IMG/VR virus record: IMGVR_UViG_3300046007_008880 | Span: 1-24,173 of that record | DNA length: 24,173 nucleotides | Strand: one strand, 5' to 3' | Source of the DNA: a virus | Part shown: positions 15,129 to 20,794 of the stretch, piece after piece | How the letters are laid out: the number at the start of each line of letters is the position of its first letter | How positions within the stretch are numbered: the stretch's first letter is position 1 | Notes under the pieces: model-generated | What the model saw: only the letters and a program-made list of their open reading frames with translations | What the model was told of the DNA's origin: nothing | Database searches by the model: none | Position numbers and translations under genes: made by a program

Positions 15129-15905
15129 CTAGTTGCTCAGGTCGGCGACGAACTTGGTCAGGGACGCCCGCACCGCCGACAGGACGGCCTGCCGGCTGTC
15201 TCCGATGGCTCGCTCCATCGGGTGCTGGGCACGCATGGCGCCGTAGGTCTCGTTTGGCGACAGGAAGTACGGCCGCGTGCCACCGCCGCTCGTGCGGACG
15301 AACGCCCCACGGCCGGTCCTGCGGGCCGGGTGCCGCTCATTGATGCTGCCCATCAGGAAGTAGTACCCACGGCCCATCTGCTCGAATTGCTCGTTGTCGA
15401 AGACGAACCCGCCATCGCGGTTCGTAATCCGCCGGAAACGCCGGTTGATCTTCTCGTGGACGTTCAGGTACGTGCGGCGGTTCTGTGTCGCTGGCCGGCG
15501 GCGGTCGGTGCCGAATTCGACGAGCCAAGCGTGGTTTCCGGCCCCCTTCTCCTCGACGTCCCACTCTTTGCCAGCCACGGCGTGCTGCGGGCCTGCGACG
15601 GCGATGTAGATGCCTTCGTAGGTCCGCTTTCCCTTCCGCGAGACCGTGGCCCGGCTCAGATTCCCGGTGACGCTGTTGACCTTCCCGCGGTACGAGTCGC
15701 GGACGGCCTCCATGCCTTTGATGATCGACTTCTGGAGGTAGCCGCCGGGGTCTTGCAGGCACTTGTCCGCCGCCCGCTCGAGCGCCGTGATCAGGTCGCC
15801 GATGCCGGAGATGTCGAAACTGGCGAAAGACTCCGCGGCGTCGCGGGCCGTGCCGCCGCGAGGCAGAATCCGCGATGTGGTTGCGTCGAGGCGAACTGCC
15901 ATCAC
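15129..15905 (-). CDS. HK97 gp10-like neck or tail completion protein
   Basis: A 258-residue protein. Either GTG 15905 or ATG 15902 may start it; both overlap the TGA of the upstream gene. Recognisable parts are DLITALERAADKCLQDPGGY (about 36-55), the helical segment following it, and GAGNHAWLVEFGTDRRRPAT (about 121-140), where H-A-LVEFGT is the hallmark of HK97 gp10-like proteins. HPARRTGRGAFVR and a final helix near AVRASLTKFVADLSN follow. Most family members are 120-180 residues; this one is longer, with inserted Arg/Gly-rich segments (residues 140-215). Family knowledge: gp10 proteins act at the head-tail joining stage. Neighbours are the stopper-like gene upstream and the tail terminator downstream. 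Confidence 0.88.
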   Translation of the reverse strand: MMAVRLDATTSRILPRGGTARDAAESFASFDISGIGDLITALERAADKCLQDPGGYLQKSIIKGMEAVRDSYRGKVNSVTGNLSRATVSRKGKRTYEGIYIAVAGPQHAVAGKEWDVEEKGAGNHAWLVEFGTDRRRPATQNRRTYLNVHEKINRRFRRITNRDGGFVFDNEQFEQMGRGYYFLMGSINERHPARRTGRGAFVRTSGGGTRPYFLSPNETYGAMRAQHPMERAIGDSRQAVLSAVRASLTKFVADLSN

Positions 15906-16222
15906 TGCACCTCTCTGGCGAGCATCTCGAGGTACGTGCGGTTCCCGCGCTCCGTCACGCTCGCCAACTCCATTGTCCTGCCCCTCCAGACCACGCGGTG
16001 GAGGTGCGTAACATCCGCTCGGTACCGGATGCGGATGCGGTGGGTGGCGATCACGTTGGCCTGCTGGGCTTGCAGGACGTCCCGGCTCGACAGCCCCTCA
16101 ACCTGCGCCCAGAACGTCCCGACGGTCGTCTCCCACGAGAACGTCGACTCGCCCGAGAAACTCCGCGTCTCCGTCGGGGCGAGGATCGTGACCCGCTCGG
16201 TGTACTTGCCGATGTCGATCAC
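15902..16222 (-). CDS. Head-closure or head-tail adaptor protein (SPP1 gp16-like)
   Basis: A 106-residue protein starting at GTG 16222, which overlaps the upstream TGA (GTGA). It reads MIDIGKYTERVTILAPTETR, then TFWAQVEGLSSRDVLQAQQA, THRIRIRYRADV and FWRG-like VVWRGRTMELASVTERGNR, ending YLEMLAREV. The pattern G----RVTI, W--VEPL-GRE--QAQ, TH-I-IRYR, I---R-Y-I--V---GR---L-LL--E is the Phage_H_T_join family. Family knowledge: such proteins form a ring under the connector that closes the capsid after packaging and anchors the tail. Size and place are normal. Confidence 0.92.
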   Translation of the reverse strand: MIDIGKYTERVTILAPTETRSFSGESTFSWETTVGTFWAQVEGLSSRDVLQAQQANVIATHRIRIRYRADVTHLHRVVWRGRTMELASVTERGNRTYLEMLAREVQ

Positions 16223-16677
16223 GACACGCTCCCGTTCCCGAGGAGCACGATGTCATAGGAGCCGCCGTTGGTCCCGGTCACCGTCACGCCGGAGGCCGAC
16301 ATCCCGGCCGCCGACGGGTCGGATTGCACCGCCACGGCGCCGGCTGCCACGGTCAGGCCGGAGGCTGGAAACGGCGCCCCGGCGAACGCGAGGCTCGACG
16401 CCCCCTTGTTTCGCACGTAGTAGAGTTTCACGGCCGTGAGTGTCACGGTGACCGTGGCCCCGTCACGGACGTCCGAGAGCGTTGCCAGCGAGAACGTCTG
16501 TGACGCACCCGAGAGCGTCTTCGTGGCACTCCACGCCAGTTGGGCTTGGTTGCCCGCCGTGCCATTCGTCAGCGTCTGGGCGTAGGACGCCGGCGTCACC
16601 CGCAGCGACGAGGACAGGTCCGTCGCCGAGGTCTCGTGGGCCAGTACCGACAGGCTGATCTGTGCCGAGAATGCCAT
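16219..16677 (-). CDS. Small beta-rich virion protein, paralogue of its upstream neighbour
   Basis: A 152-residue protein: MAFSAQISLSVLAHETSATD, YAQTLTNGTAGNQAQLAWSA, VKLYYVRNKGASSLAFAG, AAGAVAVQSDPSAAGMSASG and a closing SYDIVLLGNGSVS. The order LTNGT--NQA---WS-TRTL, ID--V-Y--N, V--G, G-----DP-G is one I know from small phage proteins in the neck region or near fibres, thought to be virion or decoration proteins with a jelly-roll-like fold. The ATG lies three bases after the previous stop and its TGA overlaps the next GTG. Function not established. Confidence 0.72.
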   Translation of the reverse strand: MAFSAQISLSVLAHETSATDLSSSLRVTPASYAQTLTNGTAGNQAQLAWSATKTLSGASQTFSLATLSDVRDGATVTVTLTAVKLYYVRNKGASSLAFAGAPFPASGLTVAAGAVAVQSDPSAAGMSASGVTVTGTNGGSYDIVLLGNGSVS

Positions 16678-16680
16678 CGC

Positions 16681-17169
16681 TCACGTCCCCATCGCGTAGA
16701 ACTCGTACCGTTCGGAAGGCACGCCGCCAACCCGGAGGATCGATCCCCCGACGGTCGTTCCGAACCCGTCCGAGTTCGGGCACGACAAAAGCCACGCCCC
16801 CAGCGGCCGGATCGGAAACCCGCGGAGCGTCAGGCTCCCGAGGTTGACCATCGGCGAGAAGTTCCACGACGTCACGTCCTGCCGGAAGATCGAGAACTGC
16901 GTGCCGTTCCAGCCGGCCGACAGGCCGATCGCCGACGTCTCCGAGAGGTTCTTGACGAAGAGCAATTTCACGACCGAGAGGCCGCCGGTGGAGAAGTTGA
17001 TCTCGTCGTATCCGATCTCGCCGAACGTCCGCCGCTCCGCGTACACGAAGTCGCAGTCGCCGGCGTCCACGCCGATCGAGATCGGCTTCACCTCGACACC
17101 AGTCGCCAGCCCGCTCTGCGTCGTGCGACGGGCATCGACGCTTGCGCGAATCTGGGCGGTGAGTGTCAT
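16681..17169 (-). CDS. Small beta-rich virion protein, unknown function
   Basis: A 162-residue protein starting at ATG 17169, which overlaps the connector TGA (ATGA); the longer open frame upstream is a shadow of the connector gene. It reads MTLTAQIRASVDARRTTQSG, DAGDCDFVYAERRTFGEIGY, VVKLLFVKNLSETSAIG, RPLGAWLLSCPNSDGFGTTV and YEFYAMGT. Alternating hydrophobic residues suggest all-beta structure. Its C-terminal half follows the same plan as the gene downstream: K-L-FV-N, a short strand, Gly-Ala with a following PNSDGFG or DPSAAG turn, and a closing Y--(V/A)-G strand. A head-tail or decoration role is inferred from position between connector and stopper. Confidence 0.7.
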   Translation of the reverse strand: MTLTAQIRASVDARRTTQSGLATGVEVKPISIGVDAGDCDFVYAERRTFGEIGYDEINFSTGGLSVVKLLFVKNLSETSAIGLSAGWNGTQFSIFRQDVTSWNFSPMVNLGSLTLRGFPIRPLGAWLLSCPNSDGFGTTVGGSILRVGGVPSERYEFYAMGT

Positions 17170-17816
17170 CGGTAGCCGGCCCACCCGGAGGCCGCCAAGA
17201 GCGTGTCGAACGTCTGCGGCACCGGCAGCACCTGCGAGTAGCCAGTGACCACGGGCTGCCGCATCTCGAACCAGTGTGCGACCAAGAGCGCGATCGCCTG
17301 CCGGAGGATCGGCGGCGTCGAGGCACCGGAGGAGCCGTAGCCGGCCGTCCACTGCACGACCACGCTGTTCTCGTCGCCGCGAACCGCCGGCCAGACGCCG
17401 TTGTAGTTGGGGTAGATGCGGCCCGGCGTCGTGTAGCGATCCACCTGAAAGTCGCCGGCGGCGCTCGAGAGCGAAAGATTCTGCCCTGCCTCGTTGCGAT
17501 AGGTGACCGTCACGGTCTCCGGCTGCATCGGCGGGCGGGGCAGAATGAGTTCCCACAACGGGAACACGTCATAGCGGGCCTGCCAGACCTGCGTGATGAC
17601 GCTGATGTCGAGGATGTCCTCGACGTACTGCCTCGCGGCCGTGATGTACGTCTGGACGAGAGCGTCGGAGGTGTCGTCGTCGATGCGGCACTGCGCCTTC
17701 GCCTCGGCGAGGCTCAACGGCTCGACCACGGGCGGCGTAGCCTGATACAGGCTCCGGTACGGCGTGATGCCGATCGTCGGTGACCTTGGCTCGCCGTAGA
17801 CAATCGTGACGTTCAT
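17166..17816 (-). CDS. Head-tail connector (gp6 / phiE125 gp8-like)
   Basis: A 216-residue protein: EPLSLAEAKAQCRIDDDTSD (about 32-51), LVQTYITAARQYVEDILDIS, QVWQARYDVFPLWELILPRP, VDRYTTPGRIYPNYNGVWP, and VVVQWTAGYGSSGASTPPIL, followed by AIALLVAHWFEMR. This is the complete signature of the phage connector family that includes HK97 gp6: helix pair, a QTW strand, LPRPP, a Y-(V)D segment, V-W-AGYG, and a helix with LV-HWYE-R. Family knowledge: it forms a ring below the portal. ATGA overlaps link it to both neighbours. An extra N-terminus of about 30 residues (TIVYGEPRSPTIGI) precedes the usual start. Confidence 0.92.
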   Translation of the reverse strand: MNVTIVYGEPRSPTIGITPYRSLYQATPPVVEPLSLAEAKAQCRIDDDTSDALVQTYITAARQYVEDILDISVITQVWQARYDVFPLWELILPRPPMQPETVTVTYRNEAGQNLSLSSAAGDFQVDRYTTPGRIYPNYNGVWPAVRGDENSVVVQWTAGYGSSGASTPPILRQAIALLVAHWFEMRQPVVTGYSQVLPVPQTFDTLLAASGWAGYR

Positions 17817-18016
17817 TTCTTCGGCTTCCTGCGGTGCTGCTCGACGGCCCGCTCGAGCGGCGGATCGGTCGCGTCCGCGGTCTCAACCTCTGGCGGAGCC
17901 GGCCGGACCTCCTCGATCAGGCCGCGGGCGGCTAGGACGCGGGCCATCCCGTCGCCCCAGTCGAACTCTTGGCCTTCCTTGTAGTTGGCGAAGTTCTTCT
18001 TGATCCGCACTCTCAT
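17813..18016 (-). CDS. Small conserved phage head-region protein
   Basis: A 67-residue protein starting at ATG 18016, in a 4-base ATGA overlap with the glycosyltransferase stop, and ending in another ATGA overlap with the connector. It reads MRVRIKKNFANYKEGQEFDW, GDGMARVLAARGLIEEV and a charged tail ERAVEQHRRKPKK. The K-VR--K-F--YK-G--(I/F)----G-AR-LI-RG-AE pattern is a short SH3-like fold found as a stand-alone gene in many phage neck regions. The longer frame upstream is a shadow of the glycosyltransferase. Function unknown; the Lys/Arg C-terminus could bind nucleic acid or acidic proteins. Confidence 0.8.
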   Translation of the reverse strand: MRVRIKKNFANYKEGQEFDWGDGMARVLAARGLIEEVRPAPPEVETADATDPPLERAVEQHRRKPKK

Positions 18017-18741
18017 GCCACGAATCCCCACGCGCCCTCCGGCGCCTGCTGGCCGCTGTTCCAATACTCGGTCGTGTGCTGCTGAATCTTCCCGCCCTCG
18101 GTGGTGCGGCTGGGCCATGTGATCATCAGTTCGGCGTGGCCGACGCTGACGTGCGTCGCGATGCCCAGCGTGTTGCCGGCGAACTCCCATGCGCGCCAGA
18201 ATGCGATGTCCTCATCGACGTGGCCGCCGGTGAACTCGCCCTGCTCGTTGGCCTTCGCCAAGAACCACGGTTTCGGCGTCTTCTTGAGCGCCGAGCACCG
18301 CAGGAACGTGCAGCCGAAGTGCGCCGTCGCGACCCGCTGGACGGGCTTCTTGAACCAGTCCTCGTCGACCGTCGTCTGCTGCTCAGGCGTGACGCCCGGC
18401 AGGGCGAACATCACCGCGTTCGCCTCCCGCTTCGTCTGGAGCGGGGCGATCGCGTCCACTCCCGAGTGCATCAGGAGTGCGAGCAGCGCTTCGATCGTCT
18501 TCGACGTGAAGATCGTGTCGTAGTCGAACGTCAGGATCACGTCGTGGTTGTCCACGACGGTTTCCATCGAACGCTGGAGGCATTGCCCCCAGAACGCCCC
18601 GGTGTACTTGATCGGCGAGATGCGATGCGGCGCGAGAGCCTGCGCGACGCAGAAGAAGTTGTCCGTGAAGCCGAGGCGTGGCGTGCTCATCAGAGCAGCC
18701 ACTTTGACCTCGGCTTCCACGTTGCCGATACGCAGTAGCAT
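18013..18741 (-). CDS. Glycosyltransferase (GT-A like) inside the head module
   Basis: A 242-residue protein. ATG 18741 is chosen because AAGGAG lies six bases upstream; a further ATG at 18795 has no SD. It reads MLLRIGNVEAEVKVAALMST, then HDVILTFDYDTIFTSKTIEA with D73/D75 as the likely metal-binding DxD, GVDAIAPLQTKREANAVMF, HFGCTFLRCSALKKTPKPWF, HVDEDIAFW (174-182) and VGHAELMITWPSR (200-212). The DEDIAFW and VGH-E--ITWP blocks recur in phage glycosyltransferases in the same location. Reaction: sugar transfer from a nucleotide sugar. The acceptor is unknown; the capsid protein, small head protein or DNA are possibilities. The leader is highly structured (separate entry), so expression may be limited relative to MCP. 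No membrane segment is seen. Confidence 0.85.
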   Translation of the reverse strand: MLLRIGNVEAEVKVAALMSTPRLGFTDNFFCVAQALAPHRISPIKYTGAFWGQCLQRSMETVVDNHDVILTFDYDTIFTSKTIEALLALLMHSGVDAIAPLQTKREANAVMFALPGVTPEQQTTVDEDWFKKPVQRVATAHFGCTFLRCSALKKTPKPWFLAKANEQGEFTGGHVDEDIAFWRAWEFAGNTLGIATHVSVGHAELMITWPSRTTEGGKIQQHTTEYWNSGQQAPEGAWGFVA

Positions 18742-18815
18742 GGAGTGCTCCTTGGAAGGAGCGGGGGCGCCTCCATGCGCCTGCTCGGCCGTCATGGCCG
18801 TCCCGCTGTACGGGA
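18739..18815 (-). promoter_or_regulatory. Three-hairpin intergenic element hiding the glycosyltransferase start
   Basis: The gap between the small head protein and the glycosyltransferase holds, on the minus strand, TCCCG-TACAG-CGGGA (18815-18801), then directly CGGCC-ATGAC-GGCCG (18800-18786), then a nested hairpin: outer arms CATGGAG (18777-18771) and CTCCATG (18745-18739), inner arms GCTCCTT (18762-18756) and AAGGAGC (18753-18747). All stems are perfect. The inner right arm is the SD and the outer right arm contains the ATG. Pairing is read directly; translational repression, attenuation or mRNA end protection is inferred. Confidence 0.75.
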
Positions 18816-18816
18816 A

Positions 18817-19254
18817 TCAGCCCTTGACCCACTTGGCGACGTTGACCTCGGCGTCGGTCGACGGGAACTCCTCGCCTCGCGACAGGAGCGCCACGACGCT
18901 GACCGCAGCGGTCACGTCGGGGGTCACCGTCACGCGGAGGTACCGCTTCCGAGCCTTGCAGTCGACGTCCATCTTGACGATGGAGCCGACCGAGGTGCTC
19001 ACCGCCGACATCGTGAAGCCGCTCGCTCCGTCCTTCACGAAGGCCGCGACGTCGCCGTAGGACGAGTTGTCGTCGGACTCTTCGATCTTCAGGACGCTCG
19101 CGAACGACGTGCCGGCGGAGGGCGCCTTCGACACGACCACGGAGGCGTAGTCGTAGTTCCGGCGGTCGACGACCATCGTGGTGGTGGCGGTCGAGCCGAC
19201 GGTGACCGGGCCGCTCGTGTGGCCGACGACCTTGAGGTTCTGGCTGTGGATCAT
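18817..19254 (-). CDS. Small head protein, probable capsid decoration or stabilisation
   Basis: A 145-residue protein: MIHSQNLKVVGHTSGPVTVG, YDYASVVVSKAPSAGTSFAS, VLKIEESDDNSSYGDVAAF, KARKRYLRVTVTPDVTAAVS and a final AEVNVAKWVKG. The Y-S-VV--G-----TS---LK-EESDD-S-Y-D, DL-(G/A)R-RYLRV-VTP pattern is common in small phage proteins placed right after the MCP, considered head decoration or similar. The ATG has AGGAG (19269-19265) about 10 bases upstream in the 19-base gap after the MCP stop. Strong SDs for both MCP and this gene fit high-copy virion proteins. No homology to lambda gpD is claimed. Confidence 0.78.
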   Translation of the reverse strand: MIHSQNLKVVGHTSGPVTVGSTATTTMVVDRRNYDYASVVVSKAPSAGTSFASVLKIEESDDNSSYGDVAAFVKDGASGFTMSAVSTSVGSIVKMDVDCKARKRYLRVTVTPDVTAAVSVVALLSRGEEFPSTDAEVNVAKWVKG

Positions 19255-19273
19255 CTCTGGCGTTCTCCTGTTA

Positions 19274-20638
19274 TCACGAGGCCGCGGACTTGAGGGCCAC
19301 CACCGGGCCGACCTCGCTGGTCGATCCGAGGGAGTGGTGGTTCACGTCGAACCGCATCGTCCCTTGCAGGAGGAGTTGGTCCGTCGTGGCGTAGACCTGA
19401 TCGTAGAGCCGGACGCTGAAGTCACGCCGGCGGGCGTAGATGCTCGACAGGCCCATGTTGCCGAAGAGCACCTTGACCTTGTTCGCGTCCGCACCCAGCG
19501 TGCTGTTCATGACATGCACTAGGGTGACGCCGTATCCAAGAAACGTGTCGACCGTTCCGGCCTGCACGTTCTCGACGGTGTTGCCACCAGCGGCGTACTT
19601 CAGGCGGGCGATCGACGCGGCGTAGCCGGCCGGAGAAACGTACCAACGAGCGCCAGCCCTCGCGTAGATCGGCAACTTGCCCATCGCGGCGAGGAAGTCC
19701 TCGAGGTCGAGGGTCTCGAAGCCGGTGTTGCCAGCGATGGCACCCACCACCGAGGCGGTGTGCGTGCCGTCGTTGATCTTGTCAACGATGCCGTGGATGC
19801 CGCCGTAGGTTCCGAGCGTCCCGTCACCGAGCCAGCCGCAGAGGTCGATCTTGTAGGCGAGGCTCTGGGCGAACTCGGTGGCAACTGCGTCGGCCAATCC
19901 CACCACGCCCTGCGAGTCTTCGACCAACTCGGTAGACATCCTGCAACCGACCGCGAGTTTGCGGGCCACGAGCGACACGTTGCCGTAGGTCGGCTCGCTC
20001 TCGGTCACGGCCGAGCCTTCGCCGACGAAGTAGGCCGTGGTGCCGGTGAGCCGCTTGGGGATCACGAGCGTGTCGCGGGTCATCGAGATGTTCTCGCACG
20101 CCGGGGGCAGCGTCCCGTAGGACTCCACCAGCCGGATCACGCGATTGGCGAACTCGTCGGGGACGAGCGCTCCGCCGGAGGCGTTGCTGTTTTCGCCCAT
20201 CGCACGGCTCTCGACGCCGTGATCCTTGCACCACCGAAGGTCTTCGGAGTTCTTGAAGATGTGCGCCCGCAGCCACCGGCCGCAGCGGTAGGCGCTCTCG
20301 ACGGCGTCGGGGCCGTCACCGAAGGCACGCAGGGAGGTGTGATGCGGGAGGCTGGCCCGAATCTCGACCTTCTTCTGCTCCTCGGCGCGAGCCTCGGTCT
20401 CGGCGGGCGTCACGACCGGGGCGGGGGCCGCCTTCTCGATCACCTCGCGGAGTTCCTTCTCCTTCTCGGCGAGCCGACGCTCGAAGCCGATCTGGGCGGT
20501 CAGTTCGCTGGCCTGAGCGCCGAGCGCGACGAACTCCTGATTGTCCTCGGCCGAGCGATCCTCGATCTTGCCGAGTTCGGCCATGCGAGCGGCGACCGCG
20601 GCGGCCCGGTCCTGCAACTTCTTGAGATTCGACGCCAT
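19274..20638 (-). CDS. Major capsid protein, HK97 fold, with N-terminal delta domain
   Basis: A 454-residue protein starting at ATG 20638, chosen over an in-frame ATG ten codons upstream because AAGGAG (20654-20649) lies ten bases before it. Residues 1 to about 100 are a coiled coil (MASNLKKLQDRAAAVAARMA, then EKEKELREVIEKAAPAP), the delta or scaffold domain that the prohead protease removes in this family. The capsid fold follows from about residue 125: SNASGGALVPDEFANRVIRL, SVVGAI-like AGNTGFETLDLEDFLAAMGK, ARWYVSPAGYAASIARL and VYATTDQLLLQGTMRFDVNH. These are standard phage_capsid family landmarks. It lies downstream of the protease after a long structured leader. Cleavage probably falls between residues 100 and 125; the exact site is not visible. 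Confidence 0.93.
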   Translation of the reverse strand: MASNLKKLQDRAAAVAARMAELGKIEDRSAEDNQEFVALGAQASELTAQIGFERRLAEKEKELREVIEKAAPAPVVTPAETEARAEEQKKVEIRASLPHHTSLRAFGDGPDAVESAYRCGRWLRAHIFKNSEDLRWCKDHGVESRAMGENSNASGGALVPDEFANRVIRLVESYGTLPPACENISMTRDTLVIPKRLTGTTAYFVGEGSAVTESEPTYGNVSLVARKLAVGCRMSTELVEDSQGVVGLADAVATEFAQSLAYKIDLCGWLGDGTLGTYGGIHGIVDKINDGTHTASVVGAIAGNTGFETLDLEDFLAAMGKLPIYARAGARWYVSPAGYAASIARLKYAAGGNTVENVQAGTVDTFLGYGVTLVHVMNSTLGADANKVKVLFGNMGLSSIYARRRDFSVRLYDQVYATTDQLLLQGTMRFDVNHHSLGSTSEVGPVVALKSAAS

Positions 20639-20648
20639 GATTGGCCTG

Positions 20649-20654
20649 CTCCTT
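20649..20654 (-). promoter_or_regulatory. Ribosome binding site of the major capsid gene
   Basis: AAGGAG ten bases before ATG 20638. It fixes the start of the capsid protein at MASNLKK rather than the in-frame ATG at 20668, which has no such site. Confidence 0.8.
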
Positions 20655-20688
20655 GTTGAGCCGGCCATACGCGACGATGCGGCGGCCG

Positions 20689-20785
20689 GCGGGTGTTCCC
20701 GCTAGCGCGCCGCAGGCGTGAATCCTCACGTCGCTCGCACTGACCATCGCGACATCCATCGCGATGCTTGTATCTACTTGTAGAT
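20689..20785 (-). promoter_or_regulatory. Structured leader of the major capsid gene
   Basis: The 152 bases between protease stop and capsid ATG contain three inverted repeats on the minus strand: ATCTAC-AA-GTAGAT (20785-20772), which is AT-rich in a GC-rich context; CATCGCGA (20766-20759) with TCGCGATG (20752-20745), an 8-bp stem with a 6-base loop; and GCGGG-AACA-CCCGC (20702-20689). They occupy the leader between the stop codon and the SD without covering the SD. Likely purposes are mRNA stabilisation, processing or an operator; none is shown. No gene of credible length was found in this stretch. Confidence 0.6.
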
Positions 20786-20794
20786 TAACATCAA
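20767..20794 (-). promoter_or_regulatory. Possible promoter for the capsid gene (weak)
   Basis: TTGATG (20794-20789) and TACAAG (20772-20767) are separated by 16 bases on the minus strand, each matching four of six positions of the sigma-70 consensus. This is the most AT-rich part of the capsid-protease gap, and the pair brackets the ATCTAC-AA-GTAGAT dyad, which could then be an operator. Chance matches of this quality are common, so confidence is low. Confidence 0.25.

Noticed and set aside
18742-18795. Upstream ATG at 18795 as start of the head-module glycosyltransferase
   Set aside because: No SD lies before it, it sits in a hairpin loop, and the extra residues are low complexity. ATG 18741 has AAGGAG six bases upstream.
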